A stretch of 64,000 bases of DNA from a bacterium SCSIO 12643 (GCA_024398135.1 CP073750.1:3348001-3412000); one strand, 5' to 3'. Shown: positions 34,892-43,998, counted from the stretch's first letter. The notes: generated by a model not told the origin, from the letters alone. A program made the numbers and translations.

Positions 34892-36337
34892 TTACAGGGA
34901 GTCGAAATTTAGGTAATTTTGATAAAGTGAGAATATTTTATTGACATAATTATATGCTTCAAAACCTCTACAGTAGCCATGTCTCACCACTGGATCTCTA
35001 TAATACTCCTTCTGAGATAACCGCGTAATCATTTGGGCTACATTTTGATCCCATATAAGAGCGTTCAAGCCATTTTCTTTTGCAAGTCGCTGTGCATCCA
35101 ATACATGACCTTTACCAATATTATATGAAGCCAAAGTAAATTTAATGGCTTGAATGGAGTCAGGGATAATTTCTTTCCAATAATCATAAAGTCTACCATT
35201 AAGTCGAACACCAAGTTCAATGTTCTTTTGTGGATTGACCATGTTGCTATCGTGTGAATTCAAATAAGCCGCTGTAGCTGGCATGATTTGCATTAACCCT
35301 TGGGCTCCGGCCCATGATTCTTTGTCGTTTTGAAAACCAGATTCCACGCTAATCTGAGCTGCCACTAATTTCCAATCCCATCCTATTTTTTGCGCATTTT
35401 GTTTGATTATGGCGTCATATGGGGAGATTTTACCATTTTCAAGGTTATAACCACTAAATGCTTTAGTGTTCATGTTTTTATTGTGCTTGAAATATTTGTT
35501 GTAAATGAATGCCCAGCTGGTTTTGTTTTTGTTATCTGCGATCCAATGGTTAATGGTATCCAATAATGCATTAGAATTTTTTGGAACAGCCCAGGCAATA
35601 TTCTGGTTGAAACTTACTGGAGTTTTAATATCTAAATCGGGATAATAGCGTTGAAAAAATTTTGCGGTATACTCTTCAGTAATAGCGTATTTGATTTTTC
35701 CGGAACTGACCATTGACATTAAACTATCAATATCAATGCTTCCAGAGTAGGTGAGTACCCGAATACTATCTCCAATTTCATTTTGTAGACTGATAATTCT
35801 ATCGAAATACGCGGAACCTTCTTCCACATAAACTTCTTTCCCTGCCAGTTGGGTTACATCACGTAGTACATGATCATCCAATTTTTTTGATGACATAGAA
35901 GCATAACCCTCAGGTTTTTTTTGAATTAAAACCTGATGCGTTTGAGTAATTGGGTTTGAAAAATCTACTCTTTTTTTGCGGTCTCCAAGAATGGTAAGTC
36001 CGGAAGCAAGAATATCTGCTTTTTTGAGTTCTAAAGAGTCTATGGCGTCAGGAATAGAAGGAATAATTCTGATTTCTAATCCAACGTTCAAACTTCTGGC
36101 AAACCGATTTAGTAGTTCATATTGATACCCCATGGGTTTGCCCTTATATATGAAATAGCTGGTTGGTGTATTATTTGTTATGGCTATGATTTTACCACGG
36201 GCGAGAATACTATCAAGGGAAATTCCTTCAGGTTGCGTAGTAATTTTTTGAGAAGTATTCCGATCAGTTTCACCGCTACATGAAAATATAAAGGCAATAC
36301 AACATAAAATGAATATGGTTTTTAAAGATTTTATCAA
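34892..36337 (-). CDS. mltF: MltF-like membrane-bound lytic transglycosylase (SBP_bac_3 + SLT)
   Basis: 481-residue lipoprotein with lipid-attachment Cys20 (F-I-F-S-C). An amino-acid-binding-protein type 3 domain spans about 45-270, followed by a soluble lytic transglycosylase domain about 310-440. The catalytic Glu is Glu332 (I-S-V-E-S-G-F), followed by the family motifs G-L-M-Q-I-M-P and A-S-Y-N-I-G. It cleaves peptidoglycan glycan strands with formation of anhydromuramic ends; the binding domain regulates activity in E. coli MltF. It overlaps the preceding small membrane-protein gene by four bases. Confidence 0.93.
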   Translation of the reverse strand: MIKSLKTIFILCCIAFIFSCSGETDRNTSQKITTQPEGISLDSILARGKIIAITNNTPTSYFIYKGKPMGYQYELLNRFARSLNVGLEIRIIPSIPDAIDSLELKKADILASGLTILGDRKKRVDFSNPITQTHQVLIQKKPEGYASMSSKKLDDHVLRDVTQLAGKEVYVEEGSAYFDRIISLQNEIGDSIRVLTYSGSIDIDSLMSMVSSGKIKYAITEEYTAKFFQRYYPDLDIKTPVSFNQNIAWAVPKNSNALLDTINHWIADNKNKTSWAFIYNKYFKHNKNMNTKAFSGYNLENGKISPYDAIIKQNAQKIGWDWKLVAAQISVESGFQNDKESWAGAQGLMQIMPATAAYLNSHDSNMVNPQKNIELGVRLNGRLYDYWKEIIPDSIQAIKFTLASYNIGKGHVLDAQRLAKENGLNALIWDQNVAQMITRLSQKEYYRDPVVRHGYCRGFEAYNYVNKIFSLYQNYLNFDSL

Positions 36338-36525
36338 GACGCTAATAGTTTTACTGTCGCGTAGAAGATAATCATTACTAAAACAATTACACCCAATACA
36401 GATAAAGCTCCTTTTGAGTGAACTCCCAAGTTTTTGATGTCACTTCTATATGCGAAAATCATAACGATTACAAATGCAATAAAAAATGCGATAGCGAAAT
36501 ATAATTGCCCTTCAGTGAATGCCAT
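36334..36525 (-). CDS. Small two-helix membrane protein
   Basis: 63 residues with two transmembrane helices (about 9-27 and 41-60) separated by a charged loop (Y-R-S-D-I-K-N-L-G-V-H-S-K-G). It is encoded between an nfeD-like and an mltF-like gene, 7 bp after the first and overlapping the second by four bases, so it is co-translated with both. No named family recognised. The tight packing suggests a small subunit or adaptor for the membrane protease or the transglycosylase; this is inference. Confidence 0.8.
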   Translation of the reverse strand: MAFTEGQLYFAIAFFIAFVIVMIFAYRSDIKNLGVHSKGALSVLGVIVLVMIIFYATVKLLAS

Positions 36526-36532
36526 GTTCTAT

Positions 36533-37876
36533 TTAAATTTTTCTAACTAATAATTGTGGACCTTCGGTTCCAATAACTTCAATTTGTTCTCCTTTATCGA
36601 TATAAGTGCCAACTGAAAAAGCATCGTAATGTTGAGATTCTATTTCAATTTTTCCTGATGGTCTTAAGTCGGATATGGTAATACCCGAAATACCAACCAT
36701 TTTATTTAATGACTGATCTACACTACTATAACCATCTTCTACTTCCTGACTTGATCTCAGAACCAATTTATCTAATCTACCAGATGAGAGCATTTTGGGT
36801 AATAGAATAATGGATAGAATAGCCATAAAAAGAGTCGCCATCAATACCACAGAGAATGAGAGTAAAATACCATCTAATTCAACCATAGAAAAGTCAAAAT
36901 CAATATTTTTAACCATGCTCAATGTAAGTCCTGTCATGATCATAATAATGCCAAGAATACCTGTGATTCCGGTTCCAGGGATAATTAATATTTCTACAGC
37001 TAACGCAACGATACCAATAACAAAAATTACAATTTCCCAGTTTTGAGCCATTCCTTCTATGTAAAGTGGTGCGAAAAAGAGTAAAGCTCCAATAAATGCT
37101 GCTGCAATTGGAAATCCAATTCCTGGCGATTGCAACTCAAAGTAAATGCCACCAATCATGATCATGATTAAAAAGCCGCTGATCATTGGATGAATTAAAA
37201 AGCTAATGATTTTATCGATAGAAGATAATTTGTGATGAATGATTTGTGCATTTTGGAGATTGTTATCAACCAGTACTTCCTGTAGGTTGTTGACCTCTTT
37301 ATCACAATATCCATGAGTTAGCGCCTCGGATACGGTGAAAGTAAGTAACTTGCCCTTTTTAGTGATTCCTTCAATTTCAAGATCCTCGTCAACCATAGCC
37401 TCAGCAATATCTGGATTTCGGCCCTTAACTTCCGCGGTCGCACGCATTTTACTACGAAAATAAGATTGGATTTTATCTGGAGCTTTTACTCCTTCTTGTG
37501 TAACAACTGTAGCGGCTCCTATTGTAGAACCTGGAATCATATAAATTTTATCACATGCGATTGAAATCAAAGCTCCGGCAGACGCTGCATTGTTGTCGAT
37601 CAGAATATAAACCGGAATAGGACTATGTAATATAGCTGTCCGTATTGAATCTGCCATATCTACCGTACCTCCATAAGTGTCTAGTTCAATCATCAGATAA
37701 TCGGCATTATTTTCTTTGGCTGCGTCAATTGCTTTTTGGAAGTTATGCCAGATAGGTTGTGCAATTTCTTCTTTGATATCAAAAACATAAACAATAGAAG
37801 AATCATTTGAAGCAAATGAAAGCAACCCATTTAGGATGAATAAACTAAATAATAATATGTTGCGGTACAGTTTCAC
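36533..37876 (-). CDS. nfeD: NfeD-like membrane-bound serine protease (ClpP-class)
   Basis: 447 residues: signal peptide (about 1-22), a ClpP-class protease domain (about 28-215) with catalytic Ser99 in A-A-S-A-G and a candidate catalytic Lys near residue 135, several transmembrane helices (about 230-360), and a C-terminal NfeD OB-fold domain (about 385-447). The family cleaves membrane proteins such as stomatins; no stomatin/SPFH gene is adjacent here, which is unusual because the two are often linked. First gene of the operon with the small membrane protein and the mltF-like gene. Confidence 0.9.
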   Translation of the reverse strand: MKLYRNILLFSLFILNGLLSFASNDSSIVYVFDIKEEIAQPIWHNFQKAIDAAKENNADYLMIELDTYGGTVDMADSIRTAILHSPIPVYILIDNNAASAGALISIACDKIYMIPGSTIGAATVVTQEGVKAPDKIQSYFRSKMRATAEVKGRNPDIAEAMVDEDLEIEGITKKGKLLTFTVSEALTHGYCDKEVNNLQEVLVDNNLQNAQIIHHKLSSIDKIISFLIHPMISGFLIMIMIGGIYFELQSPGIGFPIAAAFIGALLFFAPLYIEGMAQNWEIVIFVIGIVALAVEILIIPGTGITGILGIIMIMTGLTLSMVKNIDFDFSMVELDGILLSFSVVLMATLFMAILSIILLPKMLSSGRLDKLVLRSSQEVEDGYSSVDQSLNKMVGISGITISDLRPSGKIEIESQHYDAFSVGTYIDKGEQIEVIGTEGPQLLVRKI

Positions 37877-37993
37877 GAGCGATAAAAGTAAGTCAATAAC
37901 GGGAAAATCAGGGCAGAGATATCTGCAAAGTTTATTTATAGTGATGTAACGATTTGATATAATGGAGACCTAATTTGTAGGAAGAAAAAAGTT

Positions 37994-38001
37994 TAATTTT
38001 G
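37994..38001 (+). promoter_or_regulatory. Possible -7 box of tpx
   Basis: TAATTTTG, with a TTTG 16 nt upstream (37974-37977, a short spacer). The leader would be about 45 nt. Confidence 0.35.
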
Positions 38002-38049
38002 GGCTCCTGAAATTGAAATAGGTAATAGAAAATATTAGATAAATTAAAG

Positions 38050-38559
38050 ATGGATAGAATAAATCTAAAAGGGTTTCCGGTTCAATTAATTGATGATGTA
38101 GTGGAGCCAGGAGTGGTAGCGGAAGATGTAACATTCGTATCTAGAGATTTGAATGAAGTGAGTTTATATGACATTGAGGCCAATGTGAAAGTATTGATCT
38201 CGGTTCCAAGTTTAGATACTGGAGTATGTCAGGCTGAAGCAAGAAAATTTAATGAAGAGCTTGGTAAAAGAGATGGGGTGATGGGATTAATTATCTCTAA
38301 AGATTTGCCGTTTGCTTCTAAGCGTTTTTGTGATTCTGAAGGAATTCAGAATATTATGACTTTTTCGGACTACCGTTATGGAGATTTTGGAAAAGAGTTT
38401 GGAACAGAAATGGTAGAGGGTGCTTTGAAAGGTTTGTTGGCCAGAGTTGTTTTTGTATTAGATAAGGATAATAATGTCGTTCATACAGAAATGGCTAATG
38501 ATATTTTAGAGGAGCCGGATTATGCAAATGTTCTAGCCAAAGTTGACGAACTGATTTAA
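38050..38559 (+). CDS. tpx: Thiol peroxidase (atypical 2-Cys peroxiredoxin)
   Basis: 169-residue Tpx that reduces hydroperoxides with electrons from thioredoxin. Peroxidatic Cys60 is in S-L-D-T-G-V-C and resolving Cys94 in K-R-F-C-D-S, the same 34-residue spacing as E. coli Tpx Cys61/Cys95. The conserved P-S-x-D-T and the Arg near the C-terminal third (L-L-A-R-V-V-F) are present. Cytoplasmic, no signal peptide, full length. Probably monocistronic. Confidence 0.95.
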   Translation: MDRINLKGFPVQLIDDVVEPGVVAEDVTFVSRDLNEVSLYDIEANVKVLISVPSLDTGVCQAEARKFNEELGKRDGVMGLIISKDLPFASKRFCDSEGIQNIMTFSDYRYGDFGKEFGTEMVEGALKGLLARVVFVLDKDNNVVHTEMANDILEEPDYANVLAKVDELI

Positions 38560-38615
38560 GATAAAGATTACGAAATTTCATAAAATAAACGTAACTTTAT
38601 CGGGTTGTTTGTAAT

Positions 38616-39194
38616 ATGAAATTATTGATAATCATAATATTTAGCATTTTTCCGTTTTTGGTTTTAGGTCAAAACGGGACAACGGTACATGCAAGGGTGA
38701 TTGATGGAGATACCGTTCCGGAGATTACCCTTTCTTCTTTCCAGATATCAGCGAAAAGAACCTGGAAATCCAGAGCTGACTATAATAGATTCAAACGATT
38801 AGAAAAGAAAGTTGTTAAAGTATATCCGTTTGCACATTTAGCTGCGCAAAAATTGGAGGATTATGCTAAACAATTGGAAAAAGTTGAATCTGAAAAAGAA
38901 AAAAGAAAGTTCTATAAAAGAATCGAGCAAGAAATTAAAGACGAATACGAAGGTGAACTTCGTAAGCTTACCGTATCTGAAGGACGTATTTTAATTAAGT
39001 TGCTTGATCGTGAAACGGGAAACACATCCTATACGTTAGTTACAGAATTGAGAGGGAAATTTTCTGCATTTTTCTGGCAGGGATTGGCACGTGTATTTGG
39101 ACATAATTTAAAGTCTGAATATGATCCCGATGGTGCAGATCGTGATATAGAGTTTATTGTAAAACGAATAGAAGCTGGGTTAATTAAGATTTAA
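38616..39194 (+). CDS. DUF4294 family exported protein
   Basis: 192 residues matching the Bacteroidota-specific DUF4294 family. A signal peptide of about 18 residues (ending V-L-G-Q) is followed by a short beta segment (V-I-D-G-D-T-V-P), then a long helical, Lys/Glu-rich middle (about 55-110) with V-Y-P-F-A-H, and a conserved C-terminal block with L-L-D-R-E-T-G and W-Q-G-L-A-R-V-F-G-H-N-L-K. The function is unknown; the strong conservation of the C-terminal block hints at an enzymatic or binding role in the periplasm. No functional link to tpx seen. Confidence 0.85.
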   Translation: MKLLIIIIFSIFPFLVLGQNGTTVHARVIDGDTVPEITLSSFQISAKRTWKSRADYNRFKRLEKKVVKVYPFAHLAAQKLEDYAKQLEKVESEKEKRKFYKRIEQEIKDEYEGELRKLTVSEGRILIKLLDRETGNTSYTLVTELRGKFSAFFWQGLARVFGHNLKSEYDPDGADRDIEFIVKRIEAGLIKI

Positions 39195-39317
39195 TAAGAC
39201 GATCAGGATTTAAATTGACTTGGAATGTTGACAGCCGTATCGTAAAAAGACTGGTTTTAAACGATTTCATTTGATTAAATAAGCCTGACGAGTGTGGTAT
39301 AAAACGTGCATTTCCTT

Positions 39318-39325
39318 TATGTTTG
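39318..39325 (+). promoter_or_regulatory. Probable -7 box of the WG-repeat operon
   Basis: TATGTTTG, 24 nt before the ATG at 39350. It covers the TTG that would otherwise be the longest start, so it excludes that start. Confidence 0.45.
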
Positions 39326-39349
39326 TATATCCAAAAAATGATACATTAT

Positions 39350-41449
39350 ATGTATAAAAATATTATCGTATTTGCCCTTGCTATGATTTCAATTCCTGTA
39401 TTTGCTGGTAAATTGGAAAAGGGATTTGAGGCACTTTTGCAGTTCGATTATTTTAAAGCAAAAGAATATTTTGAGAAGAGTTTAGAAAAGCAACCTGCTG
39501 GATCTGCATTTGGTTTGTGCAAAGTATATGGAGCTGAAAAAAGTCCGTTTTTCAATGTGGATACGGCATATAAGTACATTTCAATTTGTGACAAAGCTTA
39601 TAAATCGACACCTGAGAAAGAGTTAGTGGAACTAACAGGTTTGGAGATAAACCCTTCGACTATTAATGCGGAAAAGGTAAAGCTGGCGCCTTATTTTTTT
39701 GATAGAGCGGTAGATTCAAATTCTGTAGAGTCATTTCAGGAATTTATGGATGATCACCCTACATCGAATGAGTATGAAGAAGCCGAGAAATTGAGAAATC
39801 ATCTGGCATATATAAGAGCTTTGGATATCAATACAATGGAAGAGTGGGAAATCTACATGAAGAATTATCCAAACGCCATTGATTTTCCCGCAGCTAAGAA
39901 GAGTTTCCAATTATTAGAATACCAGAAGTTGACCAGGAAAGATGATGCTTACAGCTATCAGGTATTTATTAAGAATAAAACAGACAATCCATATGTTGTT
40001 GATGCGCAGGATGAGGTATATAGAATTTATACGATGGATAAGAAACCTGAGTCCTATGAGAAGTTTATCAAAGAGAATCCGGAGAATAAGCATTTTAATG
40101 ATGCCTGGAATTATTTATATAAGTGTAAGACCAGTAAGTTCACTACAGCAGCAATATCTGAGTTTATTATTGATTATCCGGAATATCCGAATCAAGATAA
40201 GCTAAAAGAAGATTTGGAGTTGTCTAAAACGATGTTTGTTCCTGCAAAAAAAGGAGATTTATGGGGATTTGTGGATACAGTAGGAAATTGGAAAATTAAA
40301 CCGCAGTATACCTGGGTTTCTTCGTTTAACGAAGGTAAATCAATAGTGGGTTTTTTAGGAAAGACGGTTTTTATCAATAAGAGGGGAGGTTTAATATTCC
40401 CGCATTTATTTGATGATGCGGTACAGTTTGAAGATGACTTAGCTATCGTTGAATTGGAAGAAAAGTATGGCGTGATTAATTATATGGGAGATACCGTCAT
40501 TCCAATTATTTATGATGAAATAGGTGAGTTTTCTCAAGGATTGATTTATGCAGGTGTGGATGGAAAATATGGGTACTTTAATGAAAAAGGTGAGGAGAAG
40601 ATCCCGTTTATTTACCAATCGGCTTTTGATTTTAAAAACAATAAAGCAATCATTCAGCAGAATGATCAATATGGGGTTATTAATGTTTTAGGACAACCAT
40701 TGTTGCAACCTGTTTATGAAAGAATTATTCCGGATAGTAATCAATATGTAATAAAGAAAGGAATGCTTTATGGATTGATTTCTGCATCTGGTGATACTTT
40801 ATTGCCGTTTGAATATGATCAAATTAGTTCGTTTGTAGATGACCGCGCGATAGCTGTTAAAGGAGATAAGTATCAGTACATTAATGGTAAAGGTGAAGTA
40901 GCTTTTAAAGGCGAATATCCGTTTGAAGAAACTACAATGAATTATAGCAGTTATTATAATGGCTATGCACGTATAAAATCAAGAGGTAAAGTAGGTATTA
41001 TTGATGTAGATGGAAAACGTGTATTTCCTGCAATATTCTTAGATGTGGGTATTTACGACTCTTTATTGACTCCGGTAAACAAAACAGGTAAGTGGGGATT
41101 TGCCAATAGTGAAATTGAATTATCGATACCTTATGACTATAGATATGCTTACAATTTTAAGTATGGTTATGCGGTGGTAGAGAATGATACGGCTCAAGCT
41201 TTAATTAATACTAATAATGAGTTTATTCTACCATTTGGATTTGATAAAATTGAGCAATTGGATAGTAACTATATTTTGGTAGAAAAGGCAGGTAAAAAGG
41301 GACTGGTAAACTACGCTAATGAGGTAATAGTACCAGTAGAATTTGATCAGGTGAATCAAAGTGGTGAGCAGATTTTGTCATTTGAAAAGGAAGATAAGAT
41401 GGAATTGTTTTTACTGAGTTCTGGAAAAGTAATTTACAAAGAAGAATAG
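39350..41449 (+). CDS. Exported WG-repeat protein
   Basis: 699 residues with signal peptide M-Y-K-N-I-I-V-F-A-L-A-M-I-S-I-P-V-F-A-G. The N-terminal third (about 20-290) is helical and TPR-like, with repeats of the type F-x-x-F-x-x-x-x-P-x-S-x-x-x-x-A. The rest is a string of about eight WG/KWG repeats (W-G-F-V-D-T-V-G, Y-G-V-I-N, Y-G-Y-F-N-E-K-G, and so on), a beta-rich binding module. The start at 39350 is chosen over in-frame codons at 39323 (TTG) and 39338 (ATG) because of the promoter box and the signal peptide. First gene of an operon with a TonB-like protein and DUF4301. Confidence 0.85.
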   Translation: MYKNIIVFALAMISIPVFAGKLEKGFEALLQFDYFKAKEYFEKSLEKQPAGSAFGLCKVYGAEKSPFFNVDTAYKYISICDKAYKSTPEKELVELTGLEINPSTINAEKVKLAPYFFDRAVDSNSVESFQEFMDDHPTSNEYEEAEKLRNHLAYIRALDINTMEEWEIYMKNYPNAIDFPAAKKSFQLLEYQKLTRKDDAYSYQVFIKNKTDNPYVVDAQDEVYRIYTMDKKPESYEKFIKENPENKHFNDAWNYLYKCKTSKFTTAAISEFIIDYPEYPNQDKLKEDLELSKTMFVPAKKGDLWGFVDTVGNWKIKPQYTWVSSFNEGKSIVGFLGKTVFINKRGGLIFPHLFDDAVQFEDDLAIVELEEKYGVINYMGDTVIPIIYDEIGEFSQGLIYAGVDGKYGYFNEKGEEKIPFIYQSAFDFKNNKAIIQQNDQYGVINVLGQPLLQPVYERIIPDSNQYVIKKGMLYGLISASGDTLLPFEYDQISSFVDDRAIAVKGDKYQYINGKGEVAFKGEYPFEETTMNYSSYYNGYARIKSRGKVGIIDVDGKRVFPAIFLDVGIYDSLLTPVNKTGKWGFANSEIELSIPYDYRYAYNFKYGYAVVENDTAQALINTNNEFILPFGFDKIEQLDSNYILVEKAGKKGLVNYANEVIVPVEFDQVNQSGEQILSFEKEDKMELFLLSSGKVIYKEE

Positions 41450-41479
41450 TTTAGTTCCTGGTAGGAATGAAGAGAAGGC

Positions 41480-42250
41480 ATGTTGAGATTTTTGGAACGT
41501 CATAAGTTTGGGTTACTGGGTACGGTTTTGTTCCACTTTCTATTTTTATACATCGCGATGTATGTGTATTTACCGAGTCCGAAAATAGAAACGGAGCACG
41601 TGTTGGTAATCGATTTCCCGGAGTATAAGCCTGAAGAAGAAATCAAAGAAGAACGTGAGGAGGATCAGCAGCAGTCAAAACAAACAGATAATAACTCTAA
41701 CAAAGCTGTAAATGAAGCTGCTCCTGATAATGTTGAAAAAGGAGATTATAATGAGTATAATAGAGAGCCAAGTTCAACAAGCAAAGAGAATTTTGAAAAG
41801 CAATTGGCAGAAGAGCTAAAAGCCCTGGAAGAGCAGGTTATTCAGGAACAAAGAGATGCTGGTTATGGGTATACACAGGAGCAAATAGATGATTTATTAG
41901 ATGCTAAGAAAAATAAAGAATTGGATAAGGTCCCTGAACAAAAACCAAGGTCAGAATCGGCATATAAAGGAAATACGAATATTACCTATAAACTAAAAAA
42001 CAGATTTGACACACATCTTCAAGTACCGGTATATATGTGCCAGTACGGAGGAGTCGTTGTAGTGAATATAGCAGTAAATCAAGATGGATATGTAGTCTCT
42101 GCAAAACTGGATGAGGAATCAACCAAAACTTCCGATCCATGTTTGATTGAGGCAGCTTTAAAAGGAGCAAAGAATACAAAGTTTAACCGAAAATCAACGG
42201 CAACCAAAATACAAAAGGGGAGTATTACCTATAGATTTTTGGAACAGTAG
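41480..42250 (+). CDS. TonB-like energy-transducer protein
   Basis: 256 residues: one N-terminal transmembrane helix (about 12-32), an acidic/Glu-Gln-rich periplasmic linker (about 45-160, with K-P-E-E-E-I-K-E-E), and a C-terminal TonB-like domain (about 170-256) with Q-D-G-Y-V-V-S-A-K and ending I-T-Y-R-F. The linker is not Pro-rich as in classical TonB, and the N-terminal S-x-x-x-H motif is not clear, so it may serve a dedicated function rather than general siderophore uptake. Co-transcribed with the WG-repeat gene and DUF4301; no exbB/exbD neighbours. Confidence 0.78.
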   Translation: MLRFLERHKFGLLGTVLFHFLFLYIAMYVYLPSPKIETEHVLVIDFPEYKPEEEIKEEREEDQQQSKQTDNNSNKAVNEAAPDNVEKGDYNEYNREPSSTSKENFEKQLAEELKALEEQVIQEQRDAGYGYTQEQIDDLLDAKKNKELDKVPEQKPRSESAYKGNTNITYKLKNRFDTHLQVPVYMCQYGGVVVVNIAVNQDGYVVSAKLDEESTKTSDPCLIEAALKGAKNTKFNRKSTATKIQKGSITYRFLEQ

Positions 42251-42269
42251 AGTAGAATAAACCTAACAA

Positions 42270-43682
42270 ATGAGTGATAAATTAAATATTGCAGAGTTGG
42301 CTATTTCAGAACAAGTGATAGATCAACAAGTAGAGAATTTAAAAAACGGACCTAAAGAATTAAATCTAAAAAGACCTTGCACAGTAGGAGATGGAATTAG
42401 CGCCTTATCTGATGCTGAATTAAATCGATTAGTAGATGGCTATGAGGGTATGATTAATGGTAAAACAATATGTAGATTTACTCCAGCTTCTGGGGCGGCA
42501 ACAAGAATGTTTAAGCACTTATATGAGGGTGACCACAATTCTGGATTGCTAAAAGAATTCTTAGATCGTATTCAAGGTTTTGCTTTCTATGAAGCACTAA
42601 ATATTACAGATCATGATTCTGCTGAGCAAATTGTAAATAAAGTACTTGGAAGTGAAGGTTTAAATTATGGTAACCTCCCTAAGGCAATGATTGATTTTCA
42701 TAAGTACCCTAATGAGGTTAGAAAGTCAATAGATGAACAACTGGTAGAAGGTGTTGCGTATGCGAAGTCAAATAATCTTGTTGATTTTCATTTCACAATT
42801 TCTGAAGAGCACAAAGAAATTGTTCAGGAACACTTAAATAAAGTGCTTTCGAAATATGAGGAAAAGTTGGAGACTAAAATTAACATTAGTTATTCAACGC
42901 AGCTTAAAAGTACCGATACTGTAGCTTTGGATGTTGATAACAAGTTAGTGTATCAAGAAAATGGAGACTTACTGTTAAGACCAGGTGGGCATGGTTCTTT
43001 GATTCATAATTTGAATCAAATGGACGCTGATGTGATTTATGTAAAGAACATCGACAATATCGTAAGAGAAGAAAAGCAGCCGGAAATAATTAAATATAAA
43101 AAAGCACTTGGGGCTAAATTGATAGAACTTCAAACTACTGTTTTTAAATATTTAAATGAATTAGAAACTCAAGAAGTATTATCGGATCGTTTAAGTGAAA
43201 TGGCAGATTTTATCAGAGAGGAATTGAATGTAGATGTAAGTGCTAATCAAGAAGAAATATTTCAAAAATTAAATAGACCAATTCGTGTATGCGGTATGGT
43301 TAAGAATGAAGGAAAAGCTGGAGGAGGCCCATTTTGGGTGGATGATTCTGTTCAAATTGTAGAAAGTGCGCAAATGAATTTGGATAAACCTGAAGTACTG
43401 GCAATGTTAGAGAATGCGACACATTTTAATCCGGTAGATTTAGTCTGTGGAATAAAAGATTATAAAGGTCACAAATTTAATTTAGCCGATTTTATTGATC
43501 CAGAGACCTTCTTTGTGGCGTCAAAATCTTATATGGGAAAAGAGATTAAGGTTTTAGAACATCCGGGCCTTTGGAATGGGGCTATGGCGAATTGGAATAC
43601 CGTATTTGTAGAGGTCCCGGTATCAACTTTTCATCCTGTTAAAACGGTAAATGATTTGCTTGCTGAAGCGCATCAGGCTTAG
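42270..43682 (+). CDS. DUF4301 family protein
   Basis: 470 residues matching the Bacteroidota DUF4301 family. Conserved segments are C-R-F-T-P-A-S-G-A-A-T-R-M-F (about 68-81), L-L-R-P-G-G-H-G-S-L-I-H-N-L (about 236-249) and G-G-G-P-F-W-V (about 352-358). The glycine-rich and Arg-containing motifs resemble nucleotide-sugar pyrophosphorylases, so a nucleotidyltransferase-like fold is plausible, but no activity is known to me. Cytoplasmic. Last gene of the operon with WG-repeat and TonB-like genes. Confidence 0.85.
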   Translation: MSDKLNIAELAISEQVIDQQVENLKNGPKELNLKRPCTVGDGISALSDAELNRLVDGYEGMINGKTICRFTPASGAATRMFKHLYEGDHNSGLLKEFLDRIQGFAFYEALNITDHDSAEQIVNKVLGSEGLNYGNLPKAMIDFHKYPNEVRKSIDEQLVEGVAYAKSNNLVDFHFTISEEHKEIVQEHLNKVLSKYEEKLETKINISYSTQLKSTDTVALDVDNKLVYQENGDLLLRPGGHGSLIHNLNQMDADVIYVKNIDNIVREEKQPEIIKYKKALGAKLIELQTTVFKYLNELETQEVLSDRLSEMADFIREELNVDVSANQEEIFQKLNRPIRVCGMVKNEGKAGGGPFWVDDSVQIVESAQMNLDKPEVLAMLENATHFNPVDLVCGIKDYKGHKFNLADFIDPETFFVASKSYMGKEIKVLEHPGLWNGAMANWNTVFVEVPVSTFHPVKTVNDLLAEAHQA

Positions 43683-43686
43683 TGAG

Positions 43687-43735
43687 TTATTGCATCACAT
43701 TTTAATTTAGTTTTTATTAAAATGTGATGCAATAA
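43687..43735. repeat. Perfect 20-bp inverted repeat
   Basis: TTATTGCATCACATTTTAAT (43687-43706) and its exact complement (43716-43735) around the 9-nt loop TTAGTTTTT, starting 4 bp after the DUF4301 stop. No T-run follows on either strand, so it is not a standard intrinsic terminator. Its right arm covers the -33 position of the TATATTTG box. Confidence 0.75.
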
Positions 43736-43752
43736 AATATAGAAAATCATGT

Positions 43753-43760
43753 TATATTTG
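43753..43760 (+). promoter_or_regulatory. Possible -7 box of the solo HTH gene
   Basis: TATATTTG. It would give the HTH gene an unusually long leader of about 230 nt. Confidence 0.35.
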
Positions 43761-43998
43761 CAGCTGTTTGACCAACCCTAAAAGAGGTTTAACCGTTTAA
43801 ATAAATGATGATTGTATTGAAAAATTAAACACCCTAGATTAATGAAAATTTTGATACCCGAAGTGTTTTGAGTTAGAATAACTCTAAAATCTGTGTAAAT
43901 AGTAAAATATTAATTGCAATAATTTTTTTGCAGCTTAAATCCTAGTATGAAGTAAACTGCATAAGTAGTTTACAACCCTTTAATAAACCACAAAATCA

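Larger units (their letters stand above)
43683..43998. other. 316-bp leader/intergenic region upstream of the solo HTH gene
   Basis: It holds a perfect 20-bp inverted repeat (43687-43735), a -7-like box TATATTTG (43753-43760), a TTTGACCAA string just after it (43766-43774), and then about 220 bp of A/T-rich sequence with two weak hairpins (GAGTTA/TAACTC near 43871-43885 and GTAAACT/AGTTTAC near 43954-43975). No open frame of note. Confidence 0.5.

Noticed and set aside
43687-43735. Inverted repeat after DUF4301 as an intrinsic terminator
   Set aside because: A/T-rich arms and no T-run on either strand; listed as a repeat instead.
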